A stretch of 64,000 nucleotides of DNA from Mycolicibacterium rhodesiae JS60. Lineage in GTDB: Bacteria > Actinomycetota > Actinomycetes > Mycobacteriales > Mycobacteriaceae. Shown here in pieces: positions 33,347-41,823 of the stretch; within the stretch, counting starts at the first letter, position 1; every line of letters starts with the position of its first letter. The DNA is taken from assembly GCA_000230935.2 (NCBI GenBank), contig AGIQ01000003.1, positions 434,001-498,000 on the forward strand. Direction: 5' to 3'. A program made the translations under genes and the position numbers. Below the pieces are notes generated by a model. It ran no database searches, was not told where the DNA came from, and was given only the letters and a program-made list of their open reading frames with translations.

Positions 33347-34471
33347 TCAGCGACTGCGTTGCAGCGCGGCGACGGTGTCGAGTTCGGCCAAAGCCGTCAC
33401 CGCCCGCCGGAGGCCCTCGAGCGCCACGCCGTCGTCCTGCATCCCACCGAGGCCGGCGGTGGCCAGGCCCGAAACATACGGGTGCACAACGGCTTGCCGA
33501 TAGCGCGTGAACAGCTCGTCGCGATCCAGTTGCGGGCCGCCCTGCGCGGCCAGCGCGCTGCGATAGGTGTCGAGCAAATCACGTTCGATACGTGACCGGT
33601 CGCCGATCGGAGTTCCGAGCACGATCGCATAGGCGAGGTCGCGGGACGGATGGCCGCGCCGGACGACCTGCCAGTCCAGCAGCCCGGCCCCACCGTCACG
33701 GAAGTACGTGTTCCCCGGATGGGAATCGCCGTGCAACACGGTGTGCGGGCCGCTGTCTATCGCAGCGGTGGCGGCGTGAAAGTTCTCCCAGATGTAGCGG
33801 CCGGCGTGTACCGGTATCGACGTCCTGGCGGCCAGCCGACGCGCCGACAGCCGCATCACCGCAGGCGTCATGAGATTGGCCGGGTCATCTGCGGGTGCCA
33901 TCAGCCAGCCGAATCGCCCACCACCACCGGACTTTTGCGGCAACCGGCCCCAGAACGTCGCGTGCAGACCGGCCAGTACCCCGACGAGTTGTGCCATCTG
34001 ATCGGCCGCCAGCGGATGCAGCGTGTCCGGGAATTGACATGGTGTGGTGGACATGTCCTCGAGGACGATGACGAAGCGGCCGGTCATGCTGTCGAACGCC
34101 GAACCGTACGAACGCGGAACGCCGGCGCCAAGTTCGGGCGCCAGCTCGCGGTAGAACCGCGCCTCGGTCTCGCCGAGACCGGCCAGCTCCCCCAACATCC
34201 TGATCCCGGCGCCGGCGGCCGACATCTTCACGAAGACCGATGACGGCACGCCCTCGCCGCGCAGCGCGAGGCGGGCGCGGCTAGAAGTGCCTGCCGCGCC
34301 GTCGAGGTGGGTCACCGACTCGACACGCCGACCCAAGATCGCCGACAGTGCCGCGGGTGTGAGGTCGCCGATCCGGCGCGGAAACGACCGTCTACCACCC
34401 AATGCACTGTCAAGGGCAAGGCGCCGCACACCGCGGCCAACGTGGGCGCCGAAGCGCACAACCGAACGCAC
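33347..34471 (-). CDS. Phosphotransferase (APH / ecdysteroid-kinase-like) family protein
   Basis: A 374-residue protein-kinase-like-fold enzyme. The catalytic loop is VLHGDSHPGNTYFRD (about residues 249-263) and the metal-binding aspartate is in GLLDWQVV. FVIVLEDMS marks the hinge. Related proteins phosphorylate small hydroxyl compounds such as aminoglycosides, sterols or acyl-CoA-related alcohols; mycobacteria have many uncharacterised copies. The start is GTG at 34471. It is divergent from the SRPBCC gene. Confidence 0.8.
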   Translation of the reverse strand: MRSVVRFGAHVGRGVRRLALDSALGGRRSFPRRIGDLTPAALSAILGRRVESVTHLDGAAGTSSRARLALRGEGVPSSVFVKMSAAGAGIRMLGELAGLGETEARFYRELAPELGAGVPRSYGSAFDSMTGRFVIVLEDMSTTPCQFPDTLHPLAADQMAQLVGVLAGLHATFWGRLPQKSGGGGRFGWLMAPADDPANLMTPAVMRLSARRLAARTSIPVHAGRYIWENFHAATAAIDSGPHTVLHGDSHPGNTYFRDGGAGLLDWQVVRRGHPSRDLAYAIVLGTPIGDRSRIERDLLDTYRSALAAQGGPQLDRDELFTRYRQAVVHPYVSGLATAGLGGMQDDGVALEGLRRAVTALAELDTVAALQRSR

Positions 34472-34562
34472 CGTTGGACCATACCCTCAGCCGACGCCCC
34501 GCAGTTACAAATCTACGCGAATGTGTAAACTTCCCACACAGCAGACAAGAAAGGCAACGCAA

Positions 34563-35036
34563 TTGGGCATCGTGACCACGAGCTCGGAGACGGCCTTCAG
34601 CCAGTCACCCGAGACGCTGTATGACTTCGTCACCAATCCGGCCAACTGGACCAAGACGTATCCCGGAAGCAACTACGTCGGCAAGCTCGACTCGCTGCCA
34701 CTGGCGGTGGGCGACACCTGGGAAGAGGGCGGCCCCGATTCCGACCGCATCTTCACCTGGCACCTGGCCATCGCGGTGCGACCCAAGCTGTGGGTGTTCA
34801 ACTCAGTGGGCCGGCTCGGTCATGATCGCGAGGGAAACGGCGGCATGGACGGCAGGATCACCGTGCAGTATCACTTCACGACACCCGGTGAAGGCATCAC
34901 GTTGTTCACCCGCACGATGACCATCGAAGCGCCGAAGGACTCTCCGATGCCGGACGGGTTCTTCCGAATCGTCAACCCCGCCAACATCGACCGCTATCAC
35001 GCCGCGATCGCGCGGGAGCTTACGACGTCCCGTTGA
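34563..35036 (+). CDS. SRPBCC family protein
   Basis: A 157-residue START/Bet v1-like protein: SPETLYDFVTNPANWTKTYPG opening, GDTWEEGG, then ITVQYHFTTPGEGITLFTRTMTIEAP strands and a C-terminal helix. TTG at 34563 is chosen because GAAAGG lies eight bases upstream; GTG at 34572 is possible. Its last 17 bases overlap the convergent lipoprotein gene. The ligand is unknown. Confidence 0.72.
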   Translation: MGIVTTSSETAFSQSPETLYDFVTNPANWTKTYPGSNYVGKLDSLPLAVGDTWEEGGPDSDRIFTWHLAIAVRPKLWVFNSVGRLGHDREGNGGMDGRITVQYHFTTPGEGITLFTRTMTIEAPKDSPMPDGFFRIVNPANIDRYHAAIARELTTSR

Positions 35037-35304
35037 GTCCGTGATGGTGGTTGCCGCCGGACTCCGTCGGAGCCGGGGGTGCGACCACCGACGGCGAGAA
35101 CTTGTTGCCGTCGGTCGGGCTCATCACCTTCTCGGTGGGTGTCGCCGGCGGACTGCTCGTCGTCGTCGGCGCGACCGTCGAGGTCGAGGGGGACGGAGCC
35201 TGGTTCTCGGTCTTGCTGCACGACGACACAAACGAAGCCATGGCAATGAGGGCAGCGCCGCCGATAACGGCGGCAATACGGGCACCAACAATGGGCGAAT
35301 TCAT
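35020..35304 (-). CDS. Small lipoprotein with His-rich end
   Basis: A 94-residue lipoprotein: hydrophobic signal (IAAVIGGAALIAMASFVSSC) with lipobox Cys at residue 29, then a Pro/Ser/Thr-rich linker and a C-terminal GGNHHHGLNGTS. A GAGGA ribosome site precedes ATG at 35304. It would be anchored outside the membrane. The His-rich end could bind a metal, but no family function is known to me. Confidence 0.72.
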   Translation of the reverse strand: MNSPIVGARIAAVIGGAALIAMASFVSSCSKTENQAPSPSTSTVAPTTTSSPPATPTEKVMSPTDGNKFSPSVVAPPAPTESGGNHHHGLNGTS

Positions 35305-35607
35305 GAGATTCCTCTTCAAAGTGGCGAACTCGCCCTCGCCGGGGGCCTTAGATAGGCCTGAATGCCTGTTCGAGAAAGAGATCATTCCAGGGAATCGTCG
35401 AAATGGCAATCCCTTGGAGTTTCCTCATCTCCGAGTCACGGTCGCGTCACGATTCGCCGACGTCTCACCCCGATCGCCGTGATCGTATCGGCGCGCTGGC
35501 ATCTCGCAACCGCTTGAGCGGGGAATTTGTTTGCGCACTCGTGACGAGAGTGAGCCATGAGGTTTGCCAGATGCGGTACCGTCAGCTCATACCAAGGGGA
35601 GATGGTG
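35305..35607. other. 303-bp divergent intergenic region
   Basis: It lies between the lipoprotein and the DUF4185 gene. No gene is supported. A short hairpin (GGCCT-TAGAT-AGGCC) lies near the lipoprotein side, an ATTCCAGGGAAT palindrome near 35386, and an AAGGGGA ribosome site at 35594-35600 for the downstream gene. Confidence 0.5.
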
Positions 35608-37236
35608 ATGAGTTCGACGAATAGTGCCTCGGCGTATGTGGGTCGCCTCGGCGGCCTGGCGGTGGCCCTCGGCATCGGAACAGCAATTCTCAGTGGAGCC
35701 GGAATGGCCTGGGCCGAGACGGCCAGCGATTCGGGTGCCTCGGCAGACAAGTCGGCGACCGGCTCGTCGGCTCCGGCCAAGCCCAAGTCAACCGGCACCT
35801 CGGCGCGCACCCCGAAGAAGACCACCGCGCCCAGCGTCGCCGGCACGGCCGGCTCCACCAAGGCTGTCGCGGCCGCGGTCAAGCCCAGCCCGGCACGGGC
35901 GGCGAACCGGCTGCTGTCTGCGGTCGGCCTCAACCTGGTCGGTACCGGGCTCGCAACATCGGGCCGGCGCGAGATCACACCGACGGCCGCAGCCAGCGTC
36001 TCGTCCGCTGCCGTGGTGACCGCCGCGGCGCCCACCACGATCCCGTCGTATCCGGTCGGGTGGGTGACGGGCCAGTCCAATACCGCCTACCCCGGCATCG
36101 GCTGGCCACAGACCAACAACACCAAGGGGTTCGGGATCTGGGGCACCGATCTCGGGATCATGTGGGAGAACGGTCTGACCGGCAATATCCAGCTCGCCTT
36201 CGGTGACACCTTCAGCGGGCCGAACATGACCGGCAACTGGCGTTCGAACGTCTTGCTGCTCAGCCAGGACAACAACCTGACCAACGGCCTGAGCCTGTTG
36301 CAAACCGGCTACGCCTACCAATTCATCCCGCGGAATTCGGGTGTCCTGTTCCCGTTCTTCGGATCCGAGGTGACGGTCATCCCCACCTCCGCCATCTCGC
36401 TGAACAACGAGCAGTACGTCAACTACATGTCGGTCAAGTCCTGGGATACCCCTGGCCGGTGGACCACCAACTACTCGGCGATCTCGATGTACGACCAGGA
36501 CACCGACAAGTGGGTGCTGGTGCCCTCGACCATCCGCTCGGCGAGCTGGTTCGGCTCGACCAAGCCGTATGTCCCGGGCAACCAGAACTTCCAGCAGGCG
36601 GCCTACGTCCTTCAGCCCGCCGACCAGGTCGCCGAGGGCGAGACTCAGTACCTCTACGCATTCGGCACACCGTCGGGACGCGCAGGCTCGGCCTACCTGT
36701 CCCGGGTCGCCGTCGACGATGTCAACAACCTCGCCAAGTACCAGTACTGGAACGGCAACGACTGGGTGACCGGCAAGCCCGTCGCGGCCACCCCGATCGT
36801 CGGCGATTCCACCCGTTCCGCAGGACTTTTCGGGCCCATCATCGACTGGGCCAACAACCCCAACGTGTTGGGTGGAATGCTCGGCGGACTGTTCGGTGCC
36901 AAGACCGGCGGCAACGTCAGCGAGATGTCGGTCCAGTACAACGACTACCTCGGCAAGTACGTGATGATGTACGGCGACGGCAACAACAACGTCAAGTTGC
37001 GCTACGCCGACGAGCCCAACGGGCAGTGGTCGGCGCCGATCACGGTGGCGACCTCGGCGACGTACCCGGGTCTGTACGCGCCGATGATCCACCCGTGGTC
37101 GGGCACCGGCAAACTCGTCGACAGCAACGGCGATCCCGACGAGAGCACCCTGTACTGGAACATGTCGCTGTGGGGCAACTACAACGTCGTGCTGATGAAG
37201 ACCGACCTCACCTCGCTGAAGGCCACGCTGGTCTGA
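35608..37236 (+). CDS. Secreted DUF4185 protein, candidate endo-D-arabinanase (GH183)
   Basis: A 542-residue protein: signal peptide (GGLAVALGIGTAILSGAGMAWA, cut before ETASDS), an Ala/Ser/Thr/Pro-rich linker to about residue 145, then a DUF4185 beta-propeller-like domain (FGIWGTDLGIMW, AFGDTFSG, YLYAFGTPSGR, VMMYGDGNNNVKLRYAD). DUF4185 proteins have been shown to cleave mycobacterial D-arabinan and are classed as GH183, so remodelling of arabinogalactan or lipoarabinomannan is likely. ATG at 35608 has the best spacing from AAGGGGA; ATG 35602 is too close. Confidence 0.85.
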   Translation: MSSTNSASAYVGRLGGLAVALGIGTAILSGAGMAWAETASDSGASADKSATGSSAPAKPKSTGTSARTPKKTTAPSVAGTAGSTKAVAAAVKPSPARAANRLLSAVGLNLVGTGLATSGRREITPTAAASVSSAAVVTAAAPTTIPSYPVGWVTGQSNTAYPGIGWPQTNNTKGFGIWGTDLGIMWENGLTGNIQLAFGDTFSGPNMTGNWRSNVLLLSQDNNLTNGLSLLQTGYAYQFIPRNSGVLFPFFGSEVTVIPTSAISLNNEQYVNYMSVKSWDTPGRWTTNYSAISMYDQDTDKWVLVPSTIRSASWFGSTKPYVPGNQNFQQAAYVLQPADQVAEGETQYLYAFGTPSGRAGSAYLSRVAVDDVNNLAKYQYWNGNDWVTGKPVAATPIVGDSTRSAGLFGPIIDWANNPNVLGGMLGGLFGAKTGGNVSEMSVQYNDYLGKYVMMYGDGNNNVKLRYADEPNGQWSAPITVATSATYPGLYAPMIHPWSGTGKLVDSNGDPDESTLYWNMSLWGNYNVVLMKTDLTSLKATLV

Positions 37237-37388
37237 CCGTCCCGAGCGTCACGAGTCACGGCAATCAGCTTGACCGATAACGGAATCGGGCACCCACAGC
37301 GGTCAGAACACCCCGAAGTTCGCGAACAGCACCCGGGCCGGATCCCGAAAGTATCGCGCACACAACACTTTTCGGACCCGTCCGGTGG

Positions 37389-37603
37389 ATGCGCGACTAC
37401 GACATGCAGTACCTGGCCGGCGCAGCGCTCGGCGATGTGTTCTACCCGAGGGTGTTCCTGCGCCGCGGGCGGATGCTGCCCGCGGGCACGGTCTCGCTGA
37501 GACCTACTTCCACATCGACGGCGCCGAGCTGGCCGCACAGATCTGGGGCCGGTACAGGACACTACTGGCGACAAGGCACCAGATCGTCCACTACAAAGAC
37601 TAG
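37389..37603 (+). pseudogene. Frameshifted remnant of an acyl-CoA thioesterase-like protein
   Basis: One frame from ATG 37389 reads DYDMQYLAGAALGDVFYPRV and LRRGRMLPAGTVSL; at about 37498-37505 the homologous reading continues in another frame as ETYFHIDGAELAAQIWG and LLATRHQIVHYKD, ending at TAG 37603. Both halves look like one C-terminal hotdog/TesB-like thioesterase domain. A stretch normally found between the AELAA and LLAT parts also seems missing. The N-terminal half is absent. The family call is from memory of sequence pattern. Confidence 0.6.
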
Positions 37604-38350
37604 GTGGCCGAAAACAACGATCCAGCGGTTGCCCGCCGATGGCCTCACATCCTGCGGCTCGCGCTGTTTGTCGCATTCCTGCTCGGCCTGTTCTACCTGG
37701 TAGCGGTGTCCCGGATCATCGACGTGGAACAGATCCGCGATGCGGTGGCCTCGACCGGGCCGCTGGCTCCCCTGGTGTATCTCGCGGCTTCGGCTCTGCT
37801 GGCCGCGGTGTTCGTCCCCGGCCCGCTCTTGGCCGCCGGCAGCGGAGTGTTGTTCGGTCCGGTGCTCGGCACGTTCGTGACCTTGGGGTCGACGGTGTCG
37901 ACGGCGATGATCGCCGCCCTGCTCGGTCGGCGCGCCGGCCGGGACAGCGCCCGGCTGCTGATCGGGCCGGACTGGTCGGCGCGTATCGACGGGCAGATCC
38001 AGCGCCGCGGCCTGTGGGCGGTCGTGGGTCAGCGGTTCGTGCCGGGCATCTCCGACGCGCTGGCGTCCTACGCGTTCGGCGCGTTCGGAATGCCGTTGTG
38101 GCAGATGGCGATCGGCGCTTTCATCGGATCGGCACCGCGGGCGTTCGTGTACACCGCGTTGGGGGCGTCGATCTCGGATCTGTCCTCGCCGCTTGCCTAC
38201 GTCGCCGTCGCGATCTGGTGCATCACCGCGATCATCGGAGCATTCGCCGCCCACCGCGGTTACCGTGGCTGGCGTCGGCGTGGCCGACACGAGAATGGCG
38301 GTCGAGCCTCATTGCGGCCCCCCTCACGTGATACTGAGTCACATGGCTGA
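37604..38350 (+). CDS. DedA / TVP38 (SNARE-associated) family membrane protein
   Basis: A 248-residue polytopic protein with a SNARE_assoc core: FVPGPLLAAGSGVLFGPVLG followed by GRRAGRDSA and GQRFVPGISDALASYAFG, the re-entrant helices of the DedA/VTT superfamily. Relatives are lipid-carrier flippases or scramblases. GTG at 37604 starts directly after the pseudogene stop, suggesting the two were once coupled. Its end overlaps the DUF2237 gene by 8 bases. Confidence 0.82.
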   Translation: MAENNDPAVARRWPHILRLALFVAFLLGLFYLVAVSRIIDVEQIRDAVASTGPLAPLVYLAASALLAAVFVPGPLLAAGSGVLFGPVLGTFVTLGSTVSTAMIAALLGRRAGRDSARLLIGPDWSARIDGQIQRRGLWAVVGQRFVPGISDALASYAFGAFGMPLWQMAIGAFIGSAPRAFVYTALGASISDLSSPLAYVAVAIWCITAIIGAFAAHRGYRGWRRRGRHENGGRASLRPPSRDTESHG

Positions 38351-38729
38351 TCGCAATGTGCTCGGCGGTCCCCTCGAACCCTGCGGTACCGACCCGATGA
38401 CCGGGTTCTATCGCGACGGGTGTTGTTCGACCGGCCCGGAGGACGCCGGCCGGCACACCATCTGCGCGGTGGTGACCGCCGACTTCCTCGAACACCAGCG
38501 TTCGATCGGCAACGACCTGTCGACTCCGATGCCGCAATACCGGTTCCCCGGCCTGACGCCCGGCGACCGGTGGTGCGTCACGGCACTGAACTGGTTGCGC
38601 GCCCACACCGATGGGCATGCTGCGCCGGTGGTGCTGGCCTGCACCCACGAGCGGACGTTGGAGGTCGTCCCGTTGGAGACATTGCACGAGTACGCCGTCG
38701 ACGTGCCCGACGACATCGGCAGTCTGTGA
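38343..38729 (+). CDS. DUF2237 family protein
   Basis: A 128-residue protein matching DUF2237: NVLGGPLEPCGTDPMTGFYRDGCC, HTICAVVTADFLEHQ and GDRWCVTALNWLRA. The conserved Cys residues may bind a metal, but the function is unknown. ATG at 38343 is the first conserved Met; it overlaps the DedA-like gene by 8 bases, which suggests one operon. Confidence 0.85.
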   Translation: MADRNVLGGPLEPCGTDPMTGFYRDGCCSTGPEDAGRHTICAVVTADFLEHQRSIGNDLSTPMPQYRFPGLTPGDRWCVTALNWLRAHTDGHAAPVVLACTHERTLEVVPLETLHEYAVDVPDDIGSL

Positions 38730-38730
38730 C

Positions 38731-38799
38731 CTAGAAGTAGCCGTTGGCCTGCGGCCACACGCCGTTGACGACGTAGTTGCCGTCCGGTGCCGACAAGTG
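38731..38799 (-). pseudogene. Possible C-terminal gene remnant
   Basis: On the minus strand, 22 in-frame codons read as a plausible protein end (LSAPDGNYVVNGVWPQANG, then YF and TAG at 38731). Upstream the frame turns into arginine-rich nonsense and no start is found. It abuts the DUF2237 stop. It could be the tail of a lost secreted protein, or chance. Confidence 0.25.
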
Positions 38800-38918
38800 C
38801 CTGCGGCGCCGCTGCACTCAGCGATCGGAAGAACCCCATTACCTCGCCTGACAAACAAGACGCAGCGTCTGGTAAAACTGTCTAAGTAAATTGCCGGACG
38901 TCGAGCCAAGGGGGCTTG

Positions 38919-41780
38919 GTGAGCACGCCGACCGTAGAGCGCGAGGTCAGCGCCGACCGGCCGCAGCGGTCGTTTGTGGCCAAGTGGATCCGCCGGCTGG
39001 CGGTGCCGATCATCCTGGCCTGGATCGGCCTGATCATCGTCCTGAACTCGGTCGTTCCGCAGCTGGAAGAGGTCGGCAAGCTGCAGGCCGTCTCGATGTC
39101 CCCCAAGGACGCGCCGTCGGTGATCGCGATGATGCGCTCGGGCAAGGTCTTCGAAGAGTCCGACTCCGACAGCTCGGCGATGATCGTCCTGGAGGGCGAC
39201 AAGCCCCTCGGCGAGGACGCGCGCCAGTTCTACCTCGACATGATCACCAAGCTGCGGGCCGACACCACCCATGTGCAGCACATTCAGGACTTCTGGGGTG
39301 ATCCGCTCACCGAGGCAGGTGCGCTGAGCTCCGACCAGAAGGCCGTCTACGTACAGGTCGCCCTGGCCGGAAACATGGGCGAGACACTCGGCAACGACTC
39401 GGTCGAGGCGGTCCAGAAGATCGTCAAGGGCCTGTCCCCACCCCCGGGCGTCAAGGTCTTCGTGACCGGTGGTCCGGCCCTACAGGCCGATCAGCAGCTC
39501 GCCGGTGACAAGAGCATCCGGATCATCGAGATCACGACCATCGCCGTCATCGTCATCATGTTGCTGTTCTTCTACCGGTCGATCGTCACCGTCGGGCTGG
39601 TTCTGGTGATGTTGATTCTGGGTCTGACAGTGACCCGCGGCGCTGTGGCGTTCCTGGGCTATCACAACCTCATCGGTCTGTCGCCATTTGCGACCCAGCT
39701 ACTGGTGACATTGGCGATAGCCGCGACGACGGACTACGCGATCTTCCTGATCGGCCGATATCAAGAGGCCCGCTCGATCGGGGAAGACAAAGAGTCGGCC
39801 TACTACACGATGTATCACGGCACCGCGCACGTGGTGCTGGCCTCGGGCATGACGATCGCCGGCGCGACCTTCTGCCTGTCCTTCACCCGGTTGCCGTACT
39901 TCAAGTCGCTGGGCGTGCCCCTCGCGGTGGGCATGGTGGTCGCGGTGGTTTCGGCGCTGACGCTCGGCGCCGCGATCGTCACGGTGGCCAGCCGCTTCGG
40001 CCTGCTGGAGCCCAAGCGGGCGATGCGGATCCGGTTCTGGCGCAAGCTGGGCGCACTCGTGGTGCGGTGGCCGGCCGGCATCCTGTTCGCGACGATCATG
40101 ATCGCGCTGGTGGGTCTGATCACCCTGCCGGGCTACCAGCCGAACTACAACGACCGCAAATACCTGCCCGCCGACCTGCCTGCCAACGAGGGGTTCGCGG
40201 CGGCGGAGCGGCACTTTCCGATCGCCCGGATGAACCCCGAAATGCTGTTGCTCGAGACCGACCAGGACCTGCGCAATTCATCGGACTTCCTGATCATCGA
40301 GCGCATCAGCAAGGCCATCTCCAAGGTCCCCGGCATCGGCCGGGTCCAGTCGATCACCCGCCCGGCCGGAAAGCCGTTGGAGTACAGCACGATTCCCGCT
40401 CAGATCGCCATGGGCGGCACCGGGCAGACGATGAACCGCTCCTACATGCAGGACCGCATGGCCGACATGCTGGTCCAGGGCGAGCAGATGCAAGACACCA
40501 TCAACACGATGACGCAGATGATCAACTTGATGGAGAAGATGACCGGCACCATGCACGACATGGTGACCAAGATGGACGAGATGTATCTCGACATCGCCGA
40601 GCTCCGCAACCACATCTCCGAGTTCGACGACTTCTTCCGTCCGATCCGCAATTACCTGTACTGGGAACCGCATTGCTACAACATTCCGCTGTGCTGGTCG
40701 ACGCGTTCGGTGTTCGACACGCTGGACGGGGTCGACACCATGGTCGACGACATCCAGGAGCTGCTGCCGGACATGCACCGGCTGGATGCCATTATGCCCC
40801 AGATGGTTCCGCTGATGAAGTCGTCGATCGAGTCGATGAAGCGGATGCGGATCATGATGCTGACCCAGCAGGCCACCCAGGCCGGCCAGCAGGATCAGCA
40901 GGCCGCGTTGAGCGAAAACCAATCGGCAATGGCTTCCGCGTTCAACGACGCGCTCAACGACGACACGTTCTACTTGCCGCCGGAGATCTTCGACAACGAC
41001 GAATTCAAGCGCGGCATAAAGAATTTCATCTCCCCCAATGGCCACGCGGCGCGGTTCATCATCTCCCATGAGGAAGACCCGCTTTCGGCCGACGGCATCG
41101 ACCGAATCGACGCGATCAAGGCCGCGGTCTTCGAGGCCATCAAGGGCACGCCGCTGGAAGGCTCGAAGGTCTATCTGGGCGGCACCGCGTCGACGTTCAA
41201 GGACATGCAGGAAGGCAACGAGTACGACCTGTTGATCGCCGGCGTGGCCGCGCTGTCGCTGATCTTCATCATCATGTTGCTGATCACCCGAAGTATCGTT
41301 GCGGCGGCGGTGATCGTCGGCACCGTGGTGCTCTCGCTCGGTGCGTCCTTCGGACTCTCAGTGCTGCTGTGGCAACACATCCTGGGCATGGAGCTGCAGT
41401 TCATGGTGATGGCGATGGCGGTCATCATTCTGTTGGCGGTGGGCGCCGACTACAACCTGCTCCTGGTCGCACGAATGAAGGAAGAAATACCGGCGGGCAT
41501 CAACACCGGCATCATCCGCGCGATGGGCGGCAGCGGTTCGGTGGTGACCGCGGCCGGCCTGGTGTTCGCGTTCACGATGATCTCGATGTCGGTCAGCGCC
41601 ATGGTCGTGGTCGCCCAGGTGGGCACGACGATCGGACTGGGCCTGCTGTTCGACACCCTGGTGGTGCGGGCATTCATGACACCGGCGATCGCCGCAATGA
41701 TGGGTCCCTGGTTCTGGTGGCCGAAGATCGTGCGGCCCAAGCCGCTGTCCACGCGACCGCACGGCGAGCTGCTCCGCTGA
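38919..41780 (+). CDS. MmpL-family RND exporter, first of a tandem pair
   Basis: A 953-residue RND transporter with the same plan as the upstream MmpL: TTDYAIFLIGRYQE and GADYNLLLVARMKE carry the Asp-Tyr relay, and a Met-rich coiled-coil insert precedes a Cys pair (PHCYNIPLC). AAGGGGG precedes GTG at 38919. A short inverted repeat (AGACGC-A-GCGTCT, 38858-38870) lies in the promoter region. No MmpS is adjacent; the nearest is at 29837. The tandem arrangement recalls mmpL4a/mmpL4b, but no glycopeptidolipid genes are in view. Confidence 0.92.
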   Translation: MSTPTVEREVSADRPQRSFVAKWIRRLAVPIILAWIGLIIVLNSVVPQLEEVGKLQAVSMSPKDAPSVIAMMRSGKVFEESDSDSSAMIVLEGDKPLGEDARQFYLDMITKLRADTTHVQHIQDFWGDPLTEAGALSSDQKAVYVQVALAGNMGETLGNDSVEAVQKIVKGLSPPPGVKVFVTGGPALQADQQLAGDKSIRIIEITTIAVIVIMLLFFYRSIVTVGLVLVMLILGLTVTRGAVAFLGYHNLIGLSPFATQLLVTLAIAATTDYAIFLIGRYQEARSIGEDKESAYYTMYHGTAHVVLASGMTIAGATFCLSFTRLPYFKSLGVPLAVGMVVAVVSALTLGAAIVTVASRFGLLEPKRAMRIRFWRKLGALVVRWPAGILFATIMIALVGLITLPGYQPNYNDRKYLPADLPANEGFAAAERHFPIARMNPEMLLLETDQDLRNSSDFLIIERISKAISKVPGIGRVQSITRPAGKPLEYSTIPAQIAMGGTGQTMNRSYMQDRMADMLVQGEQMQDTINTMTQMINLMEKMTGTMHDMVTKMDEMYLDIAELRNHISEFDDFFRPIRNYLYWEPHCYNIPLCWSTRSVFDTLDGVDTMVDDIQELLPDMHRLDAIMPQMVPLMKSSIESMKRMRIMMLTQQATQAGQQDQQAALSENQSAMASAFNDALNDDTFYLPPEIFDNDEFKRGIKNFISPNGHAARFIISHEEDPLSADGIDRIDAIKAAVFEAIKGTPLEGSKVYLGGTASTFKDMQEGNEYDLLIAGVAALSLIFIIMLLITRSIVAAAVIVGTVVLSLGASFGLSVLLWQHILGMELQFMVMAMAVIILLAVGADYNLLLVARMKEEIPAGINTGIIRAMGGSGSVVTAAGLVFAFTMISMSVSAMVVVAQVGTTIGLGLLFDTLVVRAFMTPAIAAMMGPWFWWPKIVRPKPLSTRPHGELLR

Positions 41781-41823
41781 TCCGGATCTGATCGACGTCC
41801 CCCCGGACGCATCGCGATCTGCT

